Shown here: positions 34,434 to 41,549 of the stretch, piece after piece
Numbering within the stretch: the first letter of the stretch is position 1
Layout of the letters: each line of letters begins with the position of its first letter
Source: Fibrella forsythiae
GTDB lineage: Bacteria > Bacteroidota > Bacteroidia > Cytophagales > Spirosomataceae
DNA length: 46,110 nucleotides
Assembly (NCBI RefSeq): GCF_017353175.1
Contig: NZ_JAFMYW010000014.1
Location: forward strand, 1 to 46,110
Reading direction: 5' to 3'
The notes under the pieces: model-generated
Seen by the model: only the letters and a program-made list of their open reading frames with translations
Database searches by the model: none
What the model was told of the DNA's origin: nothing
Position numbers and translations under genes: made by a program

Positions 34434-34442
34434 TTATCCACA
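34434..34442 (+). promoter_or_regulatory. DnaA box
   Basis: TTATCCACA, an exact match to the high-affinity DnaA site, placed between the iterons and the rep gene. Another copy at 969-977 lies inside a coding frame and is not counted as an origin site. Confidence 0.75.
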
Positions 34443-34469
34443 TAAAAATGGGCTGTTACCGTGGAGTTA

Positions 34470-35393
34470 TCACACTTTTGGCGTCAACAAACTGATTACC
34501 AGTTGCTTAGGTATTGGCGTGGGGCTATTAAAGAGCATCAGACCACGGGTGCCTTTTTCCTCGATTCGCGCATCGGTGTAGAGGGATTTGACGATCTGCC
34601 AGGTGCGCTTAAAGCTGGCTCGAAAATCAACCATTCGGCTGTATTCCGTACCGAACTGATCCTTAAGGGTTTGCCAGGCCAGAAACTGAGGCTTGCCGCG
34701 CGGAATGCGGTGCAGCCGGTGGGCCAGGAAACAGTACAGATCAAAGGCGGTGGAATTATTCGACAGGGCGGCAATGTGCGTCCTTGCCAGGGGCACGGCG
34801 TGCTCCACCAGGTTGTTGAAGTACTGCTCGGAGAGTTCGATCTGCTCGGGCCAGCGCTGCACCCGGCCCCCATCTTTGAACACTGTAAAACGGCTAACAA
34901 TGGGCATATTGGAATTGTCCTGCCACTCCTCCCCGTCGAAGGTCAGCCGCATGATGCAGTTGGAGAGGCGGGCAATCTGCTCCCTGACCATGGCAATCTG
35001 GGTGCCCCCATCGGTCATATCCATTTCCTTGACGAACTGAGTCAGGTTATGGCTGGATACGTCGATGAGCCTGTTCTGCTTCTGAACGGCTACGGTATTG
35101 ATATTGGCCAGAATGATTCTGGCCCTGGTGCCGTAAGGAAGGCCAATAAACTCGCTTTTGTGGGTCGTTTGGTTGGTGATGGGCAGGGGAATCATCGACA
35201 TGGAAAACTTGCCACTGTCGGTCTCCCAGAGCGCTGATGGATCGGCCAGCTCCTTTTTGGGCAGGTATACCTGGCACATGGCCGCCGCCTGAAACAGCAT
35301 CTCCCGGTCGTCGGGCTCCTCCTGGAAGGCCTCGTAGATAAGCTTCCCCCGCCGCTTGGCCACCTTGGAAAGATCTTGCTTTTTATCGGTCAT
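34470..35393 (-). CDS. RepA-type plasmid replication initiator
   Basis: 307 residues starting MTDKKQDLSKVAKRRGKLIY. The region PYGTRARIILANINTVAVQK and LIDVSSHNLTQFVKEMDM is characteristic of the RepA_C plasmid initiator group; a second winged-helix-like part follows (FDLYCFLAHRLHRIPRGKPQ, LAWQTLKDQFGTEYSRMVDF). It should bind the adjacent iterons, open the AT-rich stretch with DnaA and recruit the replication machinery. The gene's 3' end overlaps a degenerate inverted iteron. Upstream on the same strand lie a ribbon-helix-helix partition protein and ParA. Confidence 0.88.
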   Translation of the reverse strand: MTDKKQDLSKVAKRRGKLIYEAFQEEPDDREMLFQAAAMCQVYLPKKELADPSALWETDSGKFSMSMIPLPITNQTTHKSEFIGLPYGTRARIILANINTVAVQKQNRLIDVSSHNLTQFVKEMDMTDGGTQIAMVREQIARLSNCIMRLTFDGEEWQDNSNMPIVSRFTVFKDGGRVQRWPEQIELSEQYFNNLVEHAVPLARTHIAALSNNSTAFDLYCFLAHRLHRIPRGKPQFLAWQTLKDQFGTEYSRMVDFRASFKRTWQIVKSLYTDARIEEKGTRGLMLFNSPTPIPKQLVISLLTPKV

Positions 35394-35451
35394 GGGTCTG
35401 GAATTTAAGCATCAGCACTAGGGGATAACATTGGCCACCAGCCGATTGGCC

Positions 35452-35736
35452 TTACTTGGCAGCCGTCTCTCGCTCCAGCTTCTCAACGACTGCTTCCACG
35501 ATCCAGTCCCTGAGGCTAATGCCCATCTTGGGACTACCCATCTTGCGGGGGCGTGAGGCCCGAAGGGCGTCGATCTGGCGAATCAGCCCCTCGGTTAGCC
35601 TAGTATTGACGTGGCGTATGGTCTCGGGATTTACGTCCTGCTTGGGCGCTGGTGAGCCGCCCTTGTTGATGATGGCTTCAATTTCGGCCTCCGAAGTTGG
35701 TTTACTGCGCTGGGGCGGCAGGGATAGCTTGTTCAT
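35452..35736 (-). CDS. Ribbon-helix-helix partition protein (ParB/ParG-like)
   Basis: 94 residues starting MNKLSLPPQRSKPTSEAEIE. The first half is proline-rich and probably flexible; the second half (RHVNTRLTEGLIRQIDALRA and ISLRDWIVEAVVEKLERETA) fits a ribbon-helix-helix DNA-binding fold. This matches centromere-binding partners of small ParA proteins such as ParG. Its start overlaps the end of parA by 35 bp, so the two are translated together. It probably binds the palindromic region upstream of parA as centromere and operator. Confidence 0.75.
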   Translation of the reverse strand: MNKLSLPPQRSKPTSEAEIEAIINKGGSPAPKQDVNPETIRHVNTRLTEGLIRQIDALRASRPRKMGSPKMGISLRDWIVEAVVEKLERETAAK

Positions 35737-36370
35737 GGGTAATGGCGTTAAAAAGTGTATCAATCTCGGCTACGGCCTTTAGATCGGGCTGCTCAACCTC
35801 AAATACCGTCAGGCCTTTAGCGCCCGAGACCGGGTAGGCTTTGCGGTTCTTGATGGCGTGGGGCAGAAAACCCAGTTCGGGCATAGCGGCCAGCGCTTCG
35901 GCAGCCTCCCGGTTCTCCTGGCTGGTAATGTCGGCGCAGTTTAGAAAGGTGTGCACCACCAGGGGCAGTGGCCGGGCGGCCTGGATCTCGGTGATCATCT
36001 CAATCAACTTGGTCAGTGTCCACACGTCGTGCGAGCGGGGCCGGATGGGGATCAGGGCTACGTCGGCCACAAACAGAGCGGCGCGCTGAGAGGTGGTATC
36101 CCGCCCGCCCGTATCAATCACCACGTGATCGTATTTGGGCTTCAGGGCTTCAACCTGCTTGCGGACATTGCCGCCATCAAGCTTGACCATCGTGTAGCCG
36201 ATATCGTCTTTGGTCGCTTCTCGCCAGATGGTAAAGTCAGCGACCGTACCCTGATCATCGGCATCGACCAGTAAGACATCATGGCCCTGCCGCATTAGCC
36301 AGACCGTCAGGTTCTCAGCGATGGTACTACGCCCGCTCCCGCCCTTCTGGCCGCACATTGTGTAGATCAT
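35702..36370 (-). CDS. parA: ParA-family partition ATPase with Arg in the P-loop
   Basis: 222 residues from the start MIYTMCGQKGGSGRSTIAEN. The deviant Walker A motif KGG-x-G-K-[ST] here reads KGGSGRS: the signature Lys9 is kept but the P-loop lysine is Arg14. The other parts are normal: VLLVDADDQGT (Walker A', aspartate), YDHVVIDTGG (Walker B) and a full C-terminal half. The family forms ATP-bound dimers on the nucleoid that move plasmids together with a small centromere-binding protein, here the overlapping downstream gene. A longer reading from 36424 is unlikely. The Lys-to-Arg change should weaken ATP hydrolysis unless compensated. Confidence 0.88.
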   Translation of the reverse strand: MIYTMCGQKGGSGRSTIAENLTVWLMRQGHDVLLVDADDQGTVADFTIWREATKDDIGYTMVKLDGGNVRKQVEALKPKYDHVVIDTGGRDTTSQRAALFVADVALIPIRPRSHDVWTLTKLIEMITEIQAARPLPLVVHTFLNCADITSQENREAAEALAAMPELGFLPHAIKNRKAYPVSGAKGLTVFEVEQPDLKAVAEIDTLFNAITHEQAIPAAPAQ

Positions 36371-36433
36371 AAACAAGCATCGTTTTTGGTGCGTAAAGCT
36401 GCACACATCTATGCACAAAACCAAGCTACCAAA

Positions 36434-36515
36434 TAAGCACTCATTTAAGATTGCATTTGTATGCTAGTTCTGGTACCAGAACTAGCATACAAATGCAATC
36501 TTAAATGAGTGCTTA
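36434..36515. repeat. 82-bp perfect palindrome upstream of parA
   Basis: A perfect dyad, centre between 36474 and 36475 (TGGTACCA), with no unpaired bases over 41 bp per arm. It contains ATTTGTATGCTAGTTCTG. A weaker relative TATGCTAGTTT/AAAATTAGCATA follows at about 36530-36562. It is 64 bp upstream of the parA start, the place expected for a partition site or operator. Confidence 0.95.
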
Positions 36516-36842
36516 AACAGACATATATTAATATGCTAGTTTATGCACCAAAATTAGCATACAATCGTATGCCTGAATTTGTATAATCTACCGGCTAATC
36601 GTCGTTTCTGGCGAAATAGCCCCATCTATACGCCGTAAGCTCATTAAAGGCCTAGCCGTAGCGGGGAAGTCCCCAACCGGGTGTTCATCAATGTAGTAAT
36701 TCTGAAAGTATAGTGAATGGTGGATATTAGAAAGCTTCGGTCTTTGATGAGCCGGAGCTTTCTCTTTGTTGGCTACCCATGCTTCAGTAGCCACCTGGCC
36801 TAATGAATACGCCCCACCGTTAGCTGGTCTACTCAGCAGCCC
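36516..36842. other. Spacer between palindrome and ArsR gene
   Basis: Holds the TATGCTAG/CTAATTTT half-palindromes and an AGAAAGCT...CCGG hairpin (36729-36763, 11 of 12 paired, no good T-run). A 68-residue minus-strand frame at 36588-36794 exists but shows no domain features and is not called. Confidence 0.4.
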
Positions 36843-37127
36843 CTAGCTACCCATGACCGTATCGATGATGTCAACAAACCGTTGATCTGTCAGGAAATAG
36901 TAGACGCCTTTCCCATCACGATTACCCACTACGATTCCTCGTCTACGCATGCCTGTTAAGTGATGCGAAACCAGCGACTGCTCGGCCTGCAGCTCAGCCA
37001 TAATGTCGGTTACGCTCAGGCCCGGCGTCTGCTCCAGGAGTTTAATGATTTGCATCCTAAGGGGATGCGCGATGCCCTTGAGCACGTAGGCCGCCTGCTT
37101 AAGGGTCTTAGTAGCGATCTGTTGCAT
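36843..37127 (-). CDS. ArsR-family winged-helix repressor
   Basis: 94 residues from MQQIATKTLKQAAYVLKGIA. The domain is complete: AHPLRMQIIKLLEQTPG, LSVTDIMAELQAEQSLVSHH (recognition helix) and the wing VVGNRDGKGVYYFLTD. The metal ligands of the classical ArsR/SmtB types (CxC in helix 3, DxH in helix 5) are absent, so a non-metal signal is likely. An in-frame ATG at 37145 is rejected because it lies upstream of the predicted transcription start. No obvious target gene adjoins; three CGTTATAA copies (37308, 37342, 37471) lie upstream. Confidence 0.85.
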   Translation of the reverse strand: MQQIATKTLKQAAYVLKGIAHPLRMQIIKLLEQTPGLSVTDIMAELQAEQSLVSHHLTGMRRRGIVVGNRDGKGVYYFLTDQRFVDIIDTVMGS

Positions 37128-37142
37128 GTGGAAGAGCGTAAA

Positions 37143-37171
37143 CAAACGTACCTACGCCAGGCGGCCTGCAA
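37143..37171 (-). promoter_or_regulatory. Promoter of the ArsR gene
   Basis: Minus-strand TTG (37171-37169), 18-bp spacer, TACGTTTG (37150-37143). The start near 37136 leaves a very short leader to ATG 37127 and decides the start codon. Confidence 0.6.
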
Positions 37172-37500
37172 TAGATTAGAAGTGGATAGGCAAAAGATCT
37201 TATCCTGCCTACTAAATAAGTCAGCCAAGGCTAGATTAAGGAAGTGACCAGGCTGGAGGCGTTCAGCCAGCGTACGCCGTTTTCACTCATTCAAACGCTT
37301 AATTTATCGTTATAACGTATTAAGAACGACCGTTATTAGAACGTTATAAACCCTGCTGAACGCTTTCTTTGATAAGTATGGCCGTCTCATTTCTTGCACT
37401 TTACCAAGAAGAGCGCTTGCTGTGCCCTCCGTGCCCTCCTTAGCAGCAGGTAGCGCGATGACCTGATGCGCGTTATAACCTAGATAAGACTCAGCAGCCA
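37172..37500. other. Spacer with three CGTTATAA copies
   Basis: CGTTATAA occurs at 37308, 37342 and 37471; the first extends to the palindrome CGTTATAACG. These may be ArsR operator sites. No gene is supported. Confidence 0.35.
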
Positions 37501-37703
37501 ATGAAAACACCAAAGACCATCAGCTCCAGTGGCAATTTGGTACAGGCAAAGCGGAGGGGGAGGTAACCCAGGTAAAGACCAAAGACGTAACCAAGAAAGG
37601 GCAGGGGCACACCATTAAGCGCAAAGGCTCCATGGGGGAGCCCGCCCCGGTCATCAAGCAGGACAGCGGTAAGAAGGTCTCAAGTCAGCCAGTAGTAGCT
37701 CAG
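37501..37703 (+). pseudogene. Frameshifted DUF2945-like (TUDOR-type) gene
   Basis: ATG at 37501 starts MKTPKTIS, and after a frame change the DNA reads LQWQFGTGKAEGEVTQVKTK, KGQGHTIKRKG and IKQDSGKKVSSQP. This resembles the small basic DUF2945/hypervirulence-associated TUDOR family (WxxxxGKxxGxV ... GxxHTxxxxGs...SGKKVxxxP). The good frame has no start codon of its own and no stop in the right place, so the gene is broken at its beginning and runs into the end of the RES gene. Confidence 0.55.
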
Positions 37704-37736
37704 GGGCGCAACCAGGCCAGGCAGTCCACCTGGCTT

Positions 37737-38195
37737 CTAGAGCCCATCTCCCAGCAGGCGGGCATCAAGCCGAAACGGTTGGTTCTCCACAATCCTGACC
37801 TGCTCGCTAAAGCCCGGGTAAAGCGTATGCAGCAGAAAATTACGCGACCGGCTAACAATGGCCGATGGCACGGATACCGTCAGCGTGTCGGGCTGTTTAA
37901 GCCAGTCGACCAGCGGCCCGGGCAGCGGATCATCAGACTCGGGCCACCGCGGGGAAAGATCGGCCAAGGCGATGGTCCGGTGATCCTGAGGTATCTCCAG
38001 CACCAGCAGATGGAAGCTGGGAATGAAACTCGGATTCAGATGGGCCACCACTTCCAGCAGGGCCAGCTCCGGGGTAGCCGAGGTGTAGAGGATAGGTATG
38101 CCCTTGGGGTTCCAGCGGCCACCAGCGCGCCGGGCTCCTTCAGCTGACAGCGGATCGGCCAGGTAGGTGCTTTTGTAGAGTCGATAAACCAGCAT
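37737..38195 (-). CDS. RES-domain toxin
   Basis: 152 residues. RES motifs are present: YRLYKSTYLADPLSAEGARR with the catalytic Arg, GGRWNPKGIPILYTSATPEL (Tyr and Glu of the active site in YTSATPELALLE), and the conserved serine region SRNFLLHTLYPGFSE. RES toxins degrade NAD+ and stop growth. The gene lies 15 bp after its Xre antitoxin on the same strand, the usual order. It probably aids plasmid maintenance. Confidence 0.92.
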   Translation of the reverse strand: MLVYRLYKSTYLADPLSAEGARRAGGRWNPKGIPILYTSATPELALLEVVAHLNPSFIPSFHLLVLEIPQDHRTIALADLSPRWPESDDPLPGPLVDWLKQPDTLTVSVPSAIVSRSRNFLLHTLYPGFSEQVRIVENQPFRLDARLLGDGL

Positions 38196-38210
38196 CGGAC
38201 CAGAAAGAAC

Positions 38211-38666
38211 TTAGGAGTAAACCCCGTATTCAATCCGGGTCAGCACATCATCGACCAGGCCAAAGCCACTGATGGTGGCCAGCAAGGCCAGGGGCGGCTG
38301 CTTACCCAGCTCCCGCAGGGGATAGCGCAGCCAATCGGCCAGGGCGTCGCTTCGGCCGTCGAAGACCAGCAACCCGTGGGCCGTTAGGTTCTCCAGCAGC
38401 AGCAGCCGCTCGGAGGCCTGCTGGTCCAGCTGTCCCTCACTGCGGAAACGATGCAGCGTCCGTTCGGCCAGCTGAAGCAGGGCGGCCATCTCTTTGAAGG
38501 AGACCTGCAAGAGTTTGGTCAGCTGGTCGACCTGCTGGGTAGTGACCCCCTGCCGGGCCTGTTCAATGATAGCCAGGCCAGACACCTGCCGGGGCTGATA
38601 AGTTACCACCTCGAGGGTAGAGGGGGGACCAGGCCTTCTGGTCGTTCGTGCGCTTGCGGTAGCCAT
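38211..38666 (-). CDS. Xre/MbcA/ParS-type antitoxin
   Basis: 151 residues from MATASARTTRRPGPPSTLEV. The N-terminal basic tail precedes the Xre-like part (VSGLAIIEQARQGVTTQQVD, FKEMAALLQLAERTLHRFRS), and the C-terminal MbcA/ParS/Xre toxin-binding domain follows (ARGLLVFDG-type, LADWLRYPLRELGKQPPLAL, FGLVDDVLTRIEYGVY). It binds and inhibits the RES toxin and represses the pair. A start at 38807 is rejected because a good promoter lies between it and 38666. Confidence 0.9.
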   Translation of the reverse strand: MATASARTTRRPGPPSTLEVVTYQPRQVSGLAIIEQARQGVTTQQVDQLTKLLQVSFKEMAALLQLAERTLHRFRSEGQLDQQASERLLLLENLTAHGLLVFDGRSDALADWLRYPLRELGKQPPLALLATISGFGLVDDVLTRIEYGVYS

Positions 38667-38674
38667 ATGGGGCA

Positions 38675-38705
38675 CAAAGATAACTGCATTTAGACAGTAA
38701 GTCAA
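38675..38705 (-). promoter_or_regulatory. Promoter of the RES/Xre operon
   Basis: Minus-strand TTG (38705-38703, in TTGACTTACTG), 20-bp spacer and TATCTTTG (38682-38675), an exact match. The start would be close to the ATG at 38666, so the transcript is nearly leaderless. Confidence 0.7.
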
Positions 38706-38827
38706 CTGCCAAAAAGCAGTCCACTGGCCAGCCCCTGATGCCAGGGTCTCCAGGCAGGTGATCTTACCAGGCTGCGCTGATTCGACTTGCCCGTCAGGGA
38801 GCTCCACCAGGGGGTCACCAGGGCGGA

Positions 38828-39309
38828 ATTGTAGTCACCCTGATTCGGGCTCCGGGTGACATAGATCGTCCAGGGGGAAAGCCATCCCTTAGGCCATCAG
38901 CGACCGGGTCAAACAGGGTGGAGCGCCCTCTCCAGCGCCGGTTTCCCTCGTTTTTGAGCCGGTCACTACTCAAGCAGTTAGGCAACGGTCAAGCCGCGAT
39001 GTAACCAGTCTGTCATATATCACCGGGAAATGGCATTACAATTGTAATGAAGGGGTAGTGCGTGGCGGGGTCCTGTCTGGGATTTGGGTACAAGTGATCG
39101 AATAATTTTGAGTCATCTACCTGTAAATGAGCAAGATGACCGTTTTTTGCGGTGAGAAAATGGGAAGATCCACCGCTGACCTTGGGTAAGCAAAAAATTC
39201 TGGTTGATCCCGGGCGGGCAAAACAGGCCTGATCCAGGGACCAAGAGCCCTGGTTGGGCCCGTTTTCCGCTCTCACCCTGGCCAGGCTACAACGGTTCAT
39301 CCCACCAAC
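38828..39309. repeat. Long tandem repeat, copy A (482 bp)
   Basis: Begins ATTGTAGTCACC and ends before the same word at 39310. Compared with copy B it is diverged overall but near-identical in cores: CATATATCACCGGGAAATG (39014), ACAATTGTAAT, and a segment from GGTAGTGCGTGGCGGGGTCC to GGATTTGG. It contains ATTACAATTGTAAT, a 14-bp palindrome, and GGTCACTACT (38961). A 95-residue minus frame inside it (39013-39300) ends FPGDI at the core. Confidence 0.8.
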
Positions 39310-39801
39310 ATTGTAGTAACCTCGTCTCGGCCCACGGGTGACATAGACGACCTAGGGTCTAAGTCGCTACGCAGGCCATCAACAAGCTGGCGGGGCAGGC
39401 TGGGGAATCCGTTCTAGCGCCCGTTTGCCCCCTTTGCCAACCGGTCACTACTGGATGAGTGAGGCAACGGTTAGCCCCCGATGTAACCACCCGATCATAT
39501 ATCACCGGGAAATGCAAGTACAATTGTAATGGCTCGGTAGTGCGTGGCGGGGTCCTGTCTGGGATTTGGCACTAAGTGAGCGAAGAATTTGGGCTTAGTT
39601 GGCTTATAATGAGCGAGTTGGCCGTTTTTTTGGGGAGAAAAGTCGGAAGATCCACTGCTGACCTGGCTTTTGTGGGAAATACACTGGCTCACCAGGTCGT
39701 CAAACCGGCGGTAAAACAGGCTGAAAACGCCTTGTTTAGCCCGCTTTTTGGCCCTTCACTGTCAGCGGGAAGGGCAGGTCTAGGCGAGCAACAACCAGCC
39801 A
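39310..39801. repeat. Long tandem repeat, copy B (492 bp)
   Basis: Same start word (ATTGTAGTAACC), same cores at 39496 and following, GGTCACTACT at 39443. Several short boxes in alternating orientation carry a GT[A/G/C]ACC core (GTAGTAACC, GTGACAT, GTCACTAC, GATGTAACC, TATCACC). The 65-residue minus frame at 39495-39692 resembles the frame in copy A (PNPRQDPATHY, ITIV, FPGDI), but differences elsewhere are radical and frameshifted. Confidence 0.8.
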
Positions 39802-39836
39802 ATTGTAGTAACCGCGTTTCGGCCAAGGGGTGACAT
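39802..39836. repeat. Start of a third repeat copy
   Basis: ATTGTAGTAACCGCG, CGGCCAAGGGGTGACAT repeats the first 35 bp of copies A and B, then similarity ends. It sets the right boundary of the array; the spacer to 40014 shows no gene. Confidence 0.75.
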
Positions 39837-40014
39837 CAAAGGGTGTTGACAGGCCTGGCGATAGCTGATTTTACAGCGGTACTACCAACGTCGTACGTTT
39901 GTAAAACTAGGGCCTGTTCACCTAATCGTTTAAATTTGTCACTGGCGTTGTATCTTGTTGGCTCAACGACTGCAAGCATTACGGTTAATTAAAGACCAGT
40001 CTAAAACTACCTGT

Positions 40015-40200
40015 ATGTATAAAATTCGTCTCGCCAACATAGCGCGTTATTTGGCAGTGCCCTTTGCCATCATCGCTTTGTGGAGTTGGCTTCAACCCGC
40101 TTATTTTCCCTCTTGGGTTTTTGGAAGTGCACTCTTTTTGTCTTTTTGCTTACCCGCCCCCAACCTGTTTATTAGAAAAATGAACGATAAGACCCAGTGA
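40015..40200 (+). CDS. Small membrane protein, 61 aa
   Basis: From MYKIRLANIARYLAVPFAII the protein has two probable membrane helices (LAVPFAIIALWSWL and SWVFGSALFLSFCLPA) and a charged tail (RKMNDKTQ). A longer start at 39955 is possible but adds a poorly fitting segment. It stands alone between the repeat array and the DUF4249 gene. No family recognised. Confidence 0.5.
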   Translation: MYKIRLANIARYLAVPFAIIALWSWLQPAYFPSWVFGSALFLSFCLPAPNLFIRKMNDKTQ

Positions 40201-40274
40201 GTAGTCTAGCATAACATCACTTATACAACTTGTCAACCGGGTGCTGACAATAGTATAGTTGTTCCGTTACAAAT

Positions 40275-41537
40275 TTAATCTCGCCAACCGTCTGGTTTGA
40301 AGGGCGTCCGGCTATCGGTTGGTGAGCAAACTGCCGTGTAAGGGGGCTTGTCGGCTCTGGTCGTAATAATATAGATAGCTGGAGCGGCTGGAAAAGATGG
40401 TTCCGGAGTAGGCTCCCGGTCGTTCAGTGCCATGAACAGGCCCGGAGGGATTCCCTGGCTGTCCTTTCGGTCTAACCAGTAGCGATTCGTCGATACGGCC
40501 GAAGCCGTGAAAAACCCAACCACGCTTTCCTGCGGATCGGCTACGTTCTTTATGTTGCCGACAACAACACTAGGCGGCGAATCCGCCACCCCGCCATTGG
40601 TTTGCGTCTGGTCCTGAAATTGTTTATAAAATCGGTAGGCAGTGGGCGTTAGGCCCGATTGCCTTATCTCAACCAAACAGGGGGCACGCTGATAAAACGG
40701 AATTTGAGCTACTCTGCGGGCTGAGATCAGTCCCCCATTGCTATAGGTGTCCGCAAAGACGTTCAGCTCATGACTGTGCAGGATTGCCCAGCACTGGGTT
40801 CGGCATTTATAATCATAAACGAAGAACGGTAAAGAGGGCTGCATGGAGGAAGGCCGCGGATAGAAGCAGTCTTCAAATAAGGAATCGCCCGTTTGATAGT
40901 ACTCAAGGCCGTTGCCCGAGATCAACGTCAGTACCTTATTGATTGAATATTGCCCCTGTACGCAAGTTCGACACCACTCCTGTTGTTCCCAGAGTTTCCA
41001 GTCCCAGCGGTAAAAATTAGCCTGACTACGCGGATCCTGCGTATCGATGTAGACCTCATGAGCGGCGGCATAGAAATTATTGATCCGCTGATTTTGAGGC
41101 AAACTTGTCGGATTGAATTGAGCTCTCACCCTGGCAATAGGCGGTACCGATGGCATAGTTTGCTGAGTAGACACGTAGCGAGCGCCGCCAGCTAAGGTAA
41201 CCCGAAGTTGATAGGCATGCCCAATCTCACCGGCAAAGTCACTCGGCAGGTGATAGTGCCCGTCCAGGGTTTCGTGAGCCAAAACCACCTTCGCCGAATC
41301 GACTATTACTTCTACGACGGCTTTGGTGATAGGCACTGACCCTGGTAACCCAGTCAACGGATCAGCGGTAGAGCGGTTCAGTAGAATAACGTGCGGCTCG
41401 ACTAAGTTGGTAATGGTGCCATCAATGACCACCACGTTCAGGGTACCCCGAAGTAGAAGATCAGCCGGGTCAACGCAGTTGGCAAGACCCAAGCAACACA
41501 CCAGGCAACTCATTAGGACAAGCAAGAAATGCCGCAT
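40275..41537 (-). CDS. DUF4249 outer-membrane-associated lipoprotein
   Basis: 420 residues with a lipoprotein-like signal (LLVLMSCLVCCLGLANC). The early part (LNVVVIDGTITNLVEPHVIL) and the middle (YRWDWKLWEQQEWCRTC) fit DUF4249, a family encoded next to TonB receptors in Bacteroidota. Several cysteines (EWCRTCVQ, YKCRTQCW) may form disulfides. The gene starts 12 bp after the receptor stop, so the pair is one operon. It probably acts as a surface accessory to the receptor, in place of SusD. Confidence 0.85.
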   Translation of the reverse strand: MRHFLLVLMSCLVCCLGLANCVDPADLLLRGTLNVVVIDGTITNLVEPHVILLNRSTADPLTGLPGSVPITKAVVEVIVDSAKVVLAHETLDGHYHLPSDFAGEIGHAYQLRVTLAGGARYVSTQQTMPSVPPIARVRAQFNPTSLPQNQRINNFYAAAHEVYIDTQDPRSQANFYRWDWKLWEQQEWCRTCVQGQYSINKVLTLISGNGLEYYQTGDSLFEDCFYPRPSSMQPSLPFFVYDYKCRTQCWAILHSHELNVFADTYSNGGLISARRVAQIPFYQRAPCLVEIRQSGLTPTAYRFYKQFQDQTQTNGGVADSPPSVVVGNIKNVADPQESVVGFFTASAVSTNRYWLDRKDSQGIPPGLFMALNDREPTPEPSFPAAPAIYIITTRADKPPYTAVCSPTDSRTPFKPDGWRD

Positions 41538-41549
41538 AACGCTGTCAGA

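Larger units (their letters stand above)
34172..34475. other. Plasmid replication origin (iterons, DnaA box, AT-rich region)
   Basis: Lies between the RepA-like and primase-like genes. From right to left it holds an inverted iteron-like site (34458-34475), an exact DnaA box TTATCCACA (34434-34442), three tandem iterons (34347-34410) and an AT-rich stretch (34172-34250) with TACTAAT/ATTAGTA and ATTATTTA/TAAATAAT inverted repeats. This is the standard layout of a Rep-controlled theta origin with an unwinding element. Confidence 0.8.

Noticed and set aside
36588-36794. 68-residue minus-strand frame between the palindrome and ArsR gene
   Set aside because: Crosses a hairpin, has no recognisable features, no promoter and no neighbour coupling.
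37310-37513. 67-residue minus-strand frame upstream of the ArsR gene
   Set aside because: Overlaps the DUF2945 remnant and the CGTTATAA sites; no protein-like pattern.
37632-38147. 171-residue plus-strand frame over the RES gene
   Set aside because: Only its first 24 codons look like protein (DUF2945 remnant); the rest is antisense to the intact RES gene.
39013-39692. Minus-strand frames of 95 and 65 residues in the long repeats as real genes
   Set aside because: They agree only where the DNA cores are conserved (PNPRQDPATHY, FPGDI); elsewhere changes are radical and lengths differ. Kept as part of the repeat, not called.
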